Assembly (NCBI GenBank): GCA_943789455.1
Contig: CALSUE010000007.1
Span: 1-64,000 of the forward strand
Direction of reading: 5' to 3'
Source of the DNA: an uncultured Flavobacteriaceae bacterium
GTDB lineage: Bacteria; Bacteroidota; Bacteroidia; Flavobacteriales; Flavobacteriaceae
DNA length: 64,000 nt
The notes beneath the pieces were generated by a model. The model made no database searches. It saw only the letters and a program-made list of their open reading frames with translations, and was not told the DNA's origin. Within the stretch, counting starts at the first letter, position 1; every line of letters begins with the position of its first letter. Made by a program: the position numbers and the translations under genes. Below are positions 10,001 through 19,327 of the stretch, piece after piece.

Positions 10001-10900
10001 GGCGGAAATATTAAATTTATAAGTAAGGAAAATTTAGGCTCAACATTCACAGTAGTCTTAAAAATGGGAAGCGAACATTATAATGAAAATGAAATCCTAA
10101 TTGAAAATTCTAATTTATTTGAACCCATCTCGCTAGAGGATAGTATTACTGATAATAAACGCATATTACTAGTTGAGGATAACAAAGATTTAAGATTGAT
10201 TATTAAAGCTGAATTAGAAAAAAAATATATAGTTTTAGATGCTCCAAATGGTAAAGAAGCGCTTTTAATAGCCTTGGCAAAAAATCCAGATTTAATTATC
10301 ACGGATGTTATGATGCCAGATATGGGTGGTAAAGAGTTATGTAACATTATAAAAACAAATTTTCAAACCAGCCATATTCCTATAATAATGATTTCAGCTT
10401 TAAGTGGTCTTGATGATAAAATTGAAGGTCTTGAAATTGGGGCCGATGCTTATTTAGAAAAACCATTTAATATGAAAATATTAATTGCAATGGCCAATAA
10501 CCTAATCAATTCTAGGCAAGCAATCAATGAAATTTTGAGCCCTAAATCTAAAGGATAAAATTAAATCAAAATCAGCTGATGAAAATTTCTTGTCTGACGT
10601 TGTAGACATTATCAAAAGCAACATTACCAATAGTGAGTTTTCTATTAATTTGATATCCGATAAAACCGGTCTTAGTCGATCAAATCTGTTTCGAAATTAA
10701 AAGGACTCACCAATATGTCTCCTGTAGATTTGGTGATAAAGATCAAATTAAATCATGCCTCAGAGTTACTCAAAGCTAACAACTCATTAAGAATTAGTGA
10801 TGTTGCTTATGCATCTGGCTTTAACAATCCAAAATATTTCAGTACCCTATTTAAAAAGCACTATGGTAAATCACCTAAAGAGTATAGTGAAGAGTATTAA
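7088..10900 (+). pseudogene. Hybrid two-component system regulator (HTCS), multiply frameshifted
   Basis: Pieced together across frames, this is a full HTCS of the type that senses glycan breakdown products and activates polysaccharide-utilisation genes. In order: signal peptide (start at ATG 7088, MVRRFFYIIALL), beta-propeller repeats (GYMWIGTSQGINRYSG, RIWVGTYQKGL, CLWIGNTQGLF), a Y_Y_Y domain ending LPPGKYSLDIKATN, a membrane helix, a histidine kinase with HDIRTP at about 9450 and DNGFGIP, a receiver with DVMMPD at about 10305, and an AraC-type HTH ending near SPKEYSEEY. The frame breaks near 7845, 8245, 8502, 8565, 8834, 8965, 9195, 10545 and 10698; each is repaired by one base. As written no functional protein is made. 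The protein sequence is well preserved on each side of every break, so recent loss or sequencing error are both possible. Confidence 0.88.
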
Positions 10901-11137
10901 ATAATTCCTCACCAACTGAATATTTAACAATTATGTGTAATATCAAATAGTAAACTGTATTGGATAAAATTTAAACTCATAGGCGTTGTTTATTTATTTA
11001 TTTAGTGGTGTATTATTAAGACTAGTATGTATAGGGGTTCATTATTTGCTAATCTCAATTTTAAATCGGTTGCAAATAGCAATAGAGCTATCTTGGTTTT
11101 TAATAAAAAATAAGTGTTAAAAATTATTTGAATTACA

Positions 11138-12590
11138 ATGAACGTTTATAAAATGAAAAATAATCACAAAGTATTTGCTATTATAGGTTTGGTTGGATTG
11201 TTATATTTTAGTTGTAAACCCGCCAAAATATCCACAAAAGATAAAGCTCCAAATTTTATTTTAATCTTAACTGATGATCAAGGCTGGAACGGAACTTCAG
11301 TTCAGATGATGGATAATGAAACTTCGGTCAAAAAGCGACTATCATCATACACCCTAATGTTGAAGCATTAGCCAACAGAGGGATGCGTTTTTCTTCTGCC
11401 TATGCCAGTGCTCCAGTGTGTTCTCCTTCTAGATACAGTATTCAGTTTGGGCAAACACCAGCTAGACTCAAAATGATTAGAGTTGGCATGAACACCAATC
11501 ATATACAGCACGAAACCTCATATCACAATTCCTAAGCTTTTGAAAAACATAAACGCTAATTATAAAACGGCTCATTTCGGTAAATGGGGTATCGATGTAG
11601 ACCCTGCTGTTCTTGGATATGATGAAAGTGATGGAATTACAGGAAATAAAGATGGAGGTTTCGATTTTAGATCCAATAAAAAACAATGGAAAAATAATAT
11701 TTCTGAAGATCCAAAAAAAATATTTAGTACTACTAAAAAGGCCATAGATTTTGTTGAAAGAAAAGCCAAACTTAAACAACCTTTTTTCTTACAGATATCA
11801 CATTATGCAGTTCATTCTGATATTATGCTTCGAAAAGAAACATTAGAAAAATACAAAAACAAACCTAAAGGGAAATATCAAAAACACGAGGGGTTTGCAG
11901 CAATGACTGAAGACTTAGATACTGGTGTTGGAATGGTATTAGACCGTGTTAAAGCATTAGGTTTAGAAGAAAATACGTATATTATTTACACCTCAGATAA
12001 TGGTGCTGTCCCAGTAATGCCACCTAAACGATTTTATAAAGAAGGATCTAATTTTCCACTTAGTAGAGGGAAAGTGGGATGCTATGGAGGGTGGCATAAG
12101 AGTTCCTTTTATTATTGCTGGGCCTAAAATTAAGGCAGGATTAGAAGCTAAAACTCCAATCACATTTTCAGATTTATTACCCACCATTACTGATATAGCT
12201 GGCTATACATTACCGTTACAAGATGATTTAGATGGTGGAAGTTTAAAAAACATACTTACCAAAGATGGCAAAGGGAATGTTAGCCGTATTTCTGAGGGAT
12301 TAATTTTTCATGTTCCTTATGAAAATGGGATCGCAATTAAGAGAGCGCATTCTGCAATTATTGTAGATAATTTTAAACTGATCAAATTTTACAATAACAA
12401 TGAATTGCTGCTTTTTGATATCAAAAACGACATTAAAGAAAAAAATAATTTAGCAGCATCGCTTCCTGAAAAAGCTTCACAACTAGAGGTGCTCTTAGAC
12501 AACTATCTAAGTAAAGTAAAAGCACCTAAATGGCAACCAGGTATTAGTTGGAAAAATAAACCTTTAGAAAAGTTTAATTCCTATCATTAA
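11138..12590 (+). pseudogene. S1-family sulfatase, frameshifted
   Basis: A sulfatase gene broken by four one-base insertions. The N-terminus is a lipoprotein signal (probable start at ATG 11153, MKNNHKVFA, lipobox YFSC) followed by LTDDQGWNGT. After breaks near 11330 and 11353 the next frame gives [13 protein letters not shown] and the active-site motif CSPSR with GQTPAR; after a third break near 11521 come KLLKNINANYKTAHFGKWG and SDNGAVP; a fourth near 12070 separates RGK from WDAMEGGIRVPFIIAGP. Restored, it would be about 480 residues and catalytically complete. It follows the HTCS by 237 bp with no gene between them. Confidence 0.85.
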
Positions 12591-12831
12591 GACTAAAAAA
12601 GATTAAAACCATATCGATTGGTTAATTAATTTAACTTTCTGAACAAATTGTGAACCATTAGCCATTATTGTCTATATATTTTTATGAAGTATTATATATG
12701 AGATTACTTATCCTCAAAATTTACAGATTTATCCTCAAAAGTAATAGTTAGAGATTCTAATGAAATATAAATTTGATACATAAGTTTTTGCATAGGTTTT
12801 ACAAAGTGAATTATAATTAAATACATACACA

Positions 12832-13155
12832 ATGAAAAAACTTATATCACTTGCGTTATTAATAATTATTTCTATTGGAGCATATGCGCAAGATGATCCA
12901 ATAAAAAGAGCAACAACTTTAACAGATACAATGACTAAGGCTCTTTCTTTAAATAAAGAAGAACAAACTAAAGTTTATCAAATTCAATTAGAACGTTTTC
13001 AAGAAGTTTCGATAATCAAAAAAAAATATCAAGACAATCCAGAAACAAAAAAAATTAAATTAAAAAAAGTATACAATAAATTGTATGGTAAATTAAAAGG
13101 AAATCTAGGTGAAGAAAAAATGCTACTGTGGCAAAACTATAAAAGAAACAACTAA
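12832..13155 (+). CDS. Secreted small helical protein, DUF4890/Spy-like (107 aa)
   Basis: A signal peptide (about residues 1-19, ending AYA-Q) precedes a short, lysine-rich helical protein. The segment TKALSLNKEEQTKVYQIQLERFQEV resembles the helices of periplasmic Spy/CpxP-like and DUF4890 proteins, which are common small companions in flavobacterial genomes. It ends 11 bp before the next gene, so they are probably co-transcribed. No enzymatic role is suggested; a periplasmic chaperone-like or unknown role is possible. Confidence 0.6.
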   Translation: MKKLISLALLIIISIGAYAQDDPIKRATTLTDTMTKALSLNKEEQTKVYQIQLERFQEVSIIKKKYQDNPETKKIKLKKVYNKLYGKLKGNLGEEKMLLWQNYKRNN

Positions 13156-13166
13156 ATAAACAAATT

Positions 13167-14894
13167 ATGACAAAAAAAATTACTCAAAATTCAATGAAAA
13201 CAATAGTGTGTGGCTGTATTATGGCTTTCACTTTTTTGTTTAGTTTAACAATTAGCTCTCAAGAGGTTGGTGATGAATTTCTTGTTAATCCTGGCATTAA
13301 TACAGCTACTGGAGCAAATACTACCACACCAGACACTGGTGTAGATGGTAGCGGTAATTTTCCAGCCCAATTAGGAGGATGGGGAAGCGGAGGTGGAGGA
13401 GCTTATGCATCGGCTTCTACTGTCAATGGAGATTGTCATTCTAACGATAGAATGTTTAAAATGTTTAAAGTCGGGGGTAGTTCTGGGCAATTTGTCACCC
13501 AAACAGTAACCCTTCCTGCCGGAAATTACAATTGGTCTTTTTGGACTAAATGGGCCGAACTAGTATCTTGGGATAATACCGGAGACAGTACGCCTAAGTT
13601 TACAATTTTAACTGATGACGACAACGATAGTACATGGGAAGAAGTTCAATCAGTTGTGACAACTCAACCAACTACTGTTGATACTTGGGTTGAACAAACT
13701 GGAACCTATACCAATAGCATAGAAAGAGAGGTGAGAATAAAGTTTTCTAAATTTGGCGGAACAAATGCAGCACCATCAAATCTTAATGAATTATGGTTTA
13801 TTGATGATGTAAGTCTAAATTTTGCAGGTGGATTAGGAAACGTAACTGATGATATTACATTATCAGATTTGACGGTTGATGGTACTACAATTTCTGGATT
13901 TTCTCCATTAGAAACTAACTATGATGTCTTTTTACCAGAAGGAACAACTACTGTTCCTACAGTAGTGGCAACACCAACAGACGCAAGTGCTACTAGTGAT
14001 GTTACAGATGCAACAAGTCTTCCTGGAACAACATCTATTCTTATTACTGCTCAAGATGGAACAACAACAAGTACCGTTACAGTTAATTTTGTTGCGCTTG
14101 CACCAGGTCTAGAATTTTTAGTGAATGGTGGTGTTAATACCACAGCGGTAGACCCTGATACGGGTGTAGATGGTAGTGGAAATTTCCCCGTTTTAGGGGG
14201 TTGGGGAGCTGGAGTTGGTGGCTCCTATGCTCCTACTTCTGCTACTAATGGAGATTGTTATTCTGAAGACAGAATGTTTAAGTTATTTAAAAAAGGGGGT
14301 CCAGACGGACAGTTTATTAATCAAACAATAACACTTCCAGCTGGAACTTACAACTGGTCTTTTTGGACACGATGGGCAGTATTAGTCTCTTGGGGTAATA
14401 CTGGAGATTATGAACCTACCTTTAAAATTATGACTAATGATGATAACGATAGTACTTGGGAGACCGTTCAAACCGTAGTTACAACACAGCCAACTACTGC
14501 TAACGAATGGATGCAACAAACAGGTACTTTTACAAATGATATTGAGAGAAAAGTTAGAATAAAGTTTTCTAAATTTGGGGGAACAACTGCAGAACCTACT
14601 AATCTAAGTGAACTGATGTATATCGATGAGGTTAGTCTTAATTTTGATAGCAGTCTTAGTGTTTCAGAACAAGAATTGATGTCATTATCAATTTATCCAA
14701 ACCCTACATCAGATATGATCTCTATTAAAGGAGTTGAAAATATTAAATCAATAAAAGTATACTCTATTTTAGGAGGTTTAGAAAAGGAAGTCTTTAATAC
14801 CAATCAAGTTGATATTTCAGAACTTTCATCTGGTATTCATTTAATCAAAATTGACAATGGTACTATCTATTCTAAAAAAATTATCAAACAATAG
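13167..14894 (+). CDS. T9SS-sorted surface protein with duplicated jelly-roll-like domain (575 aa)
   Basis: A secreted protein with a signal peptide (start at 13167, or at ATG 13194 which gives a more usual signal). It carries two copies of a roughly 180-residue beta-rich domain, about residues 36-218 and 314-490. Each copy has DTGVDGSGNFP, NGDC, DRMFK, LPAGxYNWSFWT and VRIKFSKFGGT. Between them lies a cadherin-like beta-sandwich (LSDLTVDGTTISGFSP...TNYDVFLPEGTT). The last 75 residues are a type IX secretion sorting domain (IYPNPTSD, IKGVENIKSIKVYS). It has no enzyme motif I recognise. Its place among sulfatases suggests a surface glycan-binding protein, which is inference. A strong terminator follows. 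Confidence 0.75.
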   Translation: MTKKITQNSMKTIVCGCIMAFTFLFSLTISSQEVGDEFLVNPGINTATGANTTTPDTGVDGSGNFPAQLGGWGSGGGGAYASASTVNGDCHSNDRMFKMFKVGGSSGQFVTQTVTLPAGNYNWSFWTKWAELVSWDNTGDSTPKFTILTDDDNDSTWEEVQSVVTTQPTTVDTWVEQTGTYTNSIEREVRIKFSKFGGTNAAPSNLNELWFIDDVSLNFAGGLGNVTDDITLSDLTVDGTTISGFSPLETNYDVFLPEGTTTVPTVVATPTDASATSDVTDATSLPGTTSILITAQDGTTTSTVTVNFVALAPGLEFLVNGGVNTTAVDPDTGVDGSGNFPVLGGWGAGVGGSYAPTSATNGDCYSEDRMFKLFKKGGPDGQFINQTITLPAGTYNWSFWTRWAVLVSWGNTGDYEPTFKIMTNDDNDSTWETVQTVVTTQPTTANEWMQQTGTFTNDIERKVRIKFSKFGGTTAEPTNLSELMYIDEVSLNFDSSLSVSEQELMSLSIYPNPTSDMISIKGVENIKSIKVYSILGGLEKEVFNTNQVDISELSSGIHLIKIDNGTIYSKKIIKQ

Positions 14895-14911
14895 CTAAGT
14901 ATTTAGCTCTT

Positions 14912-14960
14912 AACGCTGATAAAACCAGACATATAATATGTTTGGTTTTATCAGCGTTTT
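14912..14960 (+). terminator. Intrinsic terminator
   Basis: Arms AACGCTGATAAAACCA (14912-14927) and TGGTTTTATCAGCGTT (14943-14958) pair perfectly over 16 bp and are followed by TT. The loop can itself fold (ACATATAATATGT). It closes the unit that contains the T9SS protein. Confidence 0.8.
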
Positions 14961-14981
14961 AATAGCTCTAAAATTAAATAT

Positions 14982-16559
14982 GTGCACTCCTTAAACAAAC
15001 TATTTCTTTTAGTATTTCTTTTGTCAACCCTAAAGAATTATGGTCAAAAAGAGATTGATACTAAAAAACCACCCAATATTGTATTTATCTTTTCAGATGA
15101 TCATGCAACCAATGCAATATCTGCTTATGGTGGGATTTTTAAAGAATTAGCCCCAACTCCCAATATAGATCGCATTGCAAATGAGGGAGCTATATTAACC
15201 AATACCTTATGTACAAATGCTATTTGTGGCCCTAGTAGAGCATCAATTCTTACAGGAAAATACAGCCATGTAAATGGATACTATAAAAATTATAAAGGAG
15301 GAGTTTTTAACAGCAAACAATGGACCTATCCGCAAGCATTAAAAAAGGCTGGGTATCAAACAGCTTTGGTTGGTAAATGGCATTTAGCCTCCGAACCAGT
15401 AGGTTTTGATTATTATAAATACCACATAGCTCAAGGGCAACAAGGCTTGTATTGGGATCCTGTATACAATGATAATGGTGAAAAAACAAAGGAAAAAGGA
15501 TATGCAACAAACTTAACCACTGACTTTGCTATAGATTGGCTCGATGTAAGAGATAAAAATGAACCTTTTTGTTTGTTATTACAATATAAAGCCCCGCATC
15601 GTGAATGGTCGCCAGATACTAAATATGAAGATCTATGGAGTGATATACAAATGCCTTATCCAAAAACCTTTAATGATAATTACAACGGAAGAGAATTGAC
15701 TGCAGGGAACACTGAAATGACGATGGATTATTTCTCTAGAAAAGATATGAAAATGGTACCCCCGAATGCACTTTCCAAGAAAGAACGTGGTAAATGGCTA
15801 CGATTTGGATTTAAACCAGGTGAAATAGTAGCTCCTTCAGAGGAGTTGTCTGTTGAAGAGATTCGTAAATGGAAATACCAGAAATACATTAAAGATTATT
15901 TGGCTACTATAAAATCTGTAGATGATAATATTGGACGTGTATTGGCCTATTTAAAAGAACATGGGCTCGAAAAAAATACCATAGTTATATATGCATCAGA
16001 TCAAGGTTTTTTTCTAGGAGAGCATGGGTTTTTTGATAAGCGTTTTATGTACGAAGAAGCGTTACGTATGCCTTTTATTATTCGTTATCCGGAAAAAATA
16101 AAACCAGGAACTATTGTGAATGATATAATTACAAATATTGATTTTGCACCAACCTTATTAGAAATGGCAGGTGTTTCTGTTCCTGAAGCGGTTCAAGGAA
16201 ACAGTTTTTTTTCCAATTTAACAGGAGAAACTCCTCAAGATTGGCAACAATCTATGTACTACCATTACTATGAATATCCATTCTATCATCGTGTTCAACC
16301 ACATTATGGAATAAGAAACCAACGCTATAAATTGATACATTTTTATTATGATATTGATGTTTGGGAATTTTATGATCTTCAAAATGATCCATCAGAGATG
16401 AATAATCTAATACATTCTGAGGCGCATACTGAACGCATTGAAAACTTAAAAATTGAACTATATCGCTTAAAGAAAGGGTATGGTAATACCATGTCATTAA
16501 CTGAATTGAAAAGTATATCCGATACAGATTTTGGTGGCTTAGAATCTAAAAAAAAATAA
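14982..16559 (+). CDS. S1-family sulfatase (525 aa)
   Basis: A secreted sulfatase with a signal peptide (about residues 1-21, ending NYG-Q). Metal ligands Asp39-Asp40 (FSDDHATNA); active-site motif CGPSR with Cys82 as the formylglycine position; the later metal site is ASDQGFFLGEHGFFDKR. It resembles N-acetylglucosamine-6-sulfatase-like members. The start is a GTG at 14982: an ATG two bases earlier is out of frame and stops after four codons, so either GTG is used or a base is missing there. It begins 22 bp after a strong terminator and so probably has its own promoter. Confidence 0.92.
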   Translation: MHSLNKLFLLVFLLSTLKNYGQKEIDTKKPPNIVFIFSDDHATNAISAYGGIFKELAPTPNIDRIANEGAILTNTLCTNAICGPSRASILTGKYSHVNGYYKNYKGGVFNSKQWTYPQALKKAGYQTALVGKWHLASEPVGFDYYKYHIAQGQQGLYWDPVYNDNGEKTKEKGYATNLTTDFAIDWLDVRDKNEPFCLLLQYKAPHREWSPDTKYEDLWSDIQMPYPKTFNDNYNGRELTAGNTEMTMDYFSRKDMKMVPPNALSKKERGKWLRFGFKPGEIVAPSEELSVEEIRKWKYQKYIKDYLATIKSVDDNIGRVLAYLKEHGLEKNTIVIYASDQGFFLGEHGFFDKRFMYEEALRMPFIIRYPEKIKPGTIVNDIITNIDFAPTLLEMAGVSVPEAVQGNSFFSNLTGETPQDWQQSMYYHYYEYPFYHRVQPHYGIRNQRYKLIHFYYDIDVWEFYDLQNDPSEMNNLIHSEAHTERIENLKIELYRLKKGYGNTMSLTELKSISDTDFGGLESKKK

Positions 16560-16563
16560 ACTA

Positions 16564-16701
16564 ATGTTTCCAAAGAAAGAAAAAAAATTATTTAATAAAA
16601 TAGTAGAGCAATTAAATAGAAATGCCAAAAAGAATCGTAAAGAAAAGTATAGCATTAAATATAATAATGATTTAAAAAATATTAATAATACTATAATCTA
16701 A
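16564..16701 (+). CDS. Possible small basic protein (45 aa)
   Basis: ATG at 16564 and stop at 16699-16701 give a 45-residue, lysine- and asparagine-rich peptide beginning MFPKKEKKLFNKIVEQLNR. It starts 4 bp after a sulfatase and ends 29 bp before the next, so it would lie inside a sulfatase transcript. The AT-rich base composition makes such frames likely by chance. No domain is recognised. Confidence 0.25.
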   Translation: MFPKKEKKLFNKIVEQLNRNAKKNRKEKYSIKYNNDLKNINNTII

Positions 16702-16730
16702 GTATCTATTCTACTAAAAATTGATTATAA

Positions 16731-18245
16731 ATGAAGAAATTAAAACTTGCTCTCATACCATTATTTATAATCACCTTATCAGGTTCAACAACCATTGAAC
16801 CTCCATTTAAGCTGAATGTATTATTTATTATTGCAGATGATCTTAATTGCGCTTTGGGAGCCTATGGAGATTCTATAGCAATAACACCAAATATAGATAA
16901 GTTAGCAAAAGAGGGGGTTCTTTTTGGAAATGCTCATGTGCAATATCCATTGTGTGGACCCTCTAGAGTTTCTTTAATGACGGGTTTATATCCAGATCAG
17001 ACAAAATCAAAGAAATTAAGATTGTATGTTAGACAAACCATACCCGATGTAGTTACCCTTGGACAAAAATTTAGAACAGAAAGTTATCACTCGGTAAGAG
17101 TTGGTAAAATTTACCACTATCATAACCCCAGAGATATTGGCACCGCTGGACATGATGATTCTTTTACCTGGGATAGAACAGTTAACCCGTATGGGCGAGA
17201 TAAAAAAGAGGAATATAAAATTAATACCTTAAAACCCAAATTAGACGGAGGAACTTTAAGTTGGTTAGAAGCTGATGGAAATGATGAGGAACAAACCGAT
17301 GGTATCGGTGCAATGGAGACTATGGAGTTTCTAGATGAATTTGCTGAAAGTGGAGAAAATTTCTTTTTAGCCTTTGGGCTTTACAGACCTCATGTTCCTT
17401 TTGTAGCGCCAAAAAAGTATTTTGATTTATATGACCTGTCAGATTTTGAAATACCTGAAAGTTCAGATGCATATTTAGAAACCATTCCAAAGCCAGCAGC
17501 TATATCTGTGCGCTCAAAAAAAGAGCAGGTGTATTTAGATAAAGAATTATCTAAGACCATAAAAAGAGCCTATTATGCAACCACTAGTTTTATGGATGCT
17601 CAAATTGGGCGTGTCTTAGATAAATTGAAAGCAACAGGCCTAGATAAAAATACCATTATTGTCTTTACTTCAGATCATGGCTATCACTTGGGTGAACATG
17701 GTCATTGGCAAAAACAAACATTATTTAACGATGCCACTCGAGTTCCTTTGATCATTGCTGGTCCTGGAATTCTGAAAGATAAAAAAATAGAAAATGCACC
17801 CGTTGAATTGGTAGACCTATATCCAACACTAATGGATCTAGTAGAGATGAAAACCCCAACATTTGTAGAAGGAAAAAGCCTTACTCCAATGTTAAAAAAC
17901 ATAAATCGTAGTGTTCGCCAAAGTGCTTTATCAGAATTACAAGTAAACACCAAAAGTGGAATTGCTCAAGGATATTCTATTAAAACAAATCGATATCGAC
18001 TATCTAGATGGAAACATCAAGGCACATATAGTTATGAATTGTATGATCATGAAACTGATAAAAAAGAACTTAATAACCTTGCAAATCATATTGATTATAT
18101 ACAAGTTAAAGATTCATTAATTAAAATTTTAAGTGACAGAATTATTGCTGCACAAAAAAAACCCAAAGGATTAGGAAGGCAAATTAAGTACGCTAAACCA
18201 TGGCAAGAACCTAAAAGAATTCACTCAACACAAAAAAAACACTAA
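16731..18245 (+). CDS. S1-family sulfatase, iduronate-2-sulfatase-like (504 aa)
   Basis: A secreted sulfatase (signal peptide about residues 1-20). Metal ligands Asp36-Asp37 in IADDLNCALGAYGD and active-site motif CGPSR with Cys75 as the formylglycine position, within HVQYPLCGPSR, are the pattern of the iduronate-2-sulfatase-like branch. The later site is TSDHGYHLGEHGHWQK, then FNDATRVPLIIAGPG. The C-terminal ELYDHETDKKELNNLA is usual for sulfatases. The substrate is probably a 2-O-sulfated uronate or similar unit, inferred from the subfamily resemblance only. Length is normal and the frame is intact. Confidence 0.93.
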   Translation: MKKLKLALIPLFIITLSGSTTIEPPFKLNVLFIIADDLNCALGAYGDSIAITPNIDKLAKEGVLFGNAHVQYPLCGPSRVSLMTGLYPDQTKSKKLRLYVRQTIPDVVTLGQKFRTESYHSVRVGKIYHYHNPRDIGTAGHDDSFTWDRTVNPYGRDKKEEYKINTLKPKLDGGTLSWLEADGNDEEQTDGIGAMETMEFLDEFAESGENFFLAFGLYRPHVPFVAPKKYFDLYDLSDFEIPESSDAYLETIPKPAAISVRSKKEQVYLDKELSKTIKRAYYATTSFMDAQIGRVLDKLKATGLDKNTIIVFTSDHGYHLGEHGHWQKQTLFNDATRVPLIIAGPGILKDKKIENAPVELVDLYPTLMDLVEMKTPTFVEGKSLTPMLKNINRSVRQSALSELQVNTKSGIAQGYSIKTNRYRLSRWKHQGTYSYELYDHETDKKELNNLANHIDYIQVKDSLIKILSDRIIAAQKKPKGLGRQIKYAKPWQEPKRIHSTQKKH

Positions 18246-18281
18246 CTTTATGAGAATAATACTAACCAACACCTACAACTC

Positions 18282-19061
18282 ATGAAGAAATCACTAACAC
18301 TTTTACTTACAGTTATTTTATGCGTATCCTGTAATCCCAAAAAGAAAACAGACAAAGAAGCTTTAGAAAATGCAAGCATAAAACAAGAACAGCCCTCACC
18401 ACATGTCTTAATTGTTAACTACAATCTTAAAGATATGAGTATTGAACAACACAATGAACTCGGTACTAATGTTGCACCAAATTTTACTCCTGAAAAAATT
18501 GAGGGATTAATTGGAAAATCATTCATTGGAAATACTGAAACCGGTGTTTATGGTGGCGCTTACCAATTTTCATCAAAAGAAACTGCAGAAAAATACATCA
18601 GTTCAGAATTTTGGTTAGGGATTGAAGCACACCCGAACTTAGTAAATTTTACAAAAGAAATCTATAGTGTTCCTGAATTTTCAAAAAATTCGAATGGAAT
18701 ATGGGCAAACAGAAAAACCTCAACAAATATAGAAGATGCTATGGGAATGCACATGCTAATTGTTAGGTATACTCTTGAAAAAATGACACTTGACGAACAC
18801 TTTGAATTGGGTGTTAATGTATCTCCAAATTTCACTCCTGAAAAAATTGAGGGGTTCATCGGAAAATCATTCATTGGAAATGCTGACACCGGAATATTTG
18901 GAGGTGTTTACCATTTTAAAACTAAAGAAGCAATTGACAACTATTTAAGTTCAGAATTTTGGCAAGGAATTGAAAACCATCCAAACCTTGTTAATTTTAC
19001 AAAAGAAATTTATGGTGTGGCACCAATTTCTTCCATTTCAAATGGAATTCCAACACTATAA
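18282..19061 (+). CDS. Lipoprotein with two tandem YdhR-like domains (259 aa)
   Basis: A lipobox (CVSC, Cys17) anchors this protein to a membrane. Two near-identical repeats of about 90 residues follow, starting at about residues 41 and 156. Each has LIVxYxLxxM, NFTPEKIEG, GKSFIGN, GGxYxF, SSEFWxGIExHPNLVNFTKEIY. The GGxYxF plus helix pattern resembles YdhR-type putative monooxygenases, which have a dimeric ferredoxin-like fold; a tandem copy could form that dimer within one chain. It follows the last sulfatase by 36 bp and precedes a terminator, so it probably belongs to the sulfatase transcript. Function unknown. Confidence 0.65.
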   Translation: MKKSLTLLLTVILCVSCNPKKKTDKEALENASIKQEQPSPHVLIVNYNLKDMSIEQHNELGTNVAPNFTPEKIEGLIGKSFIGNTETGVYGGAYQFSSKETAEKYISSEFWLGIEAHPNLVNFTKEIYSVPEFSKNSNGIWANRKTSTNIEDAMGMHMLIVRYTLEKMTLDEHFELGVNVSPNFTPEKIEGFIGKSFIGNADTGIFGGVYHFKTKEAIDNYLSSEFWQGIENHPNLVNFTKEIYGVAPISSISNGIPTL

Positions 19062-19095
19062 CTACCCTATTTAAAAGTATAAACTATCAAAATAT

Positions 19096-19127
19096 AAAAA
19101 ACCTACATTTTACCGATGTAGGTTTTT
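19096..19127 (+). terminator. Intrinsic terminator after the sulfatase island
   Basis: Arms AAAAACCTACAT (19096-19107/8) and ATGTAGGTTTTT (19116-19127) form a 12-bp stem ending in a T-run. The A/T-rich flanks make it usable in both directions. The remaining 200 bp before the BCCT gene holds no gene that I can see. Confidence 0.8.
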
Positions 19128-19327
19128 ATATTAAAACGAGTTGATCCTAAAACTACAACTCACACTATACATAGACTTCCTAGCCAACTCTCAAGAATTA
19201 TTTTTTGGTTATCTTAGGCCTAAAGTACAACCGAGATTAATTGTTCCTAAATACTACACCTCAATTTCTTTAAAAAGAAGTACCCTACTACCCCAAGGAA
19301 TTTTCTCTACAAAACAATAACACCATC

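Noticed and set aside
14980..14993. An ATG start for the sulfatase at 14982
   Set aside because: The ATG is out of frame with the sulfatase and stops after four codons; the in-frame GTG two bases later fits the signal peptide.
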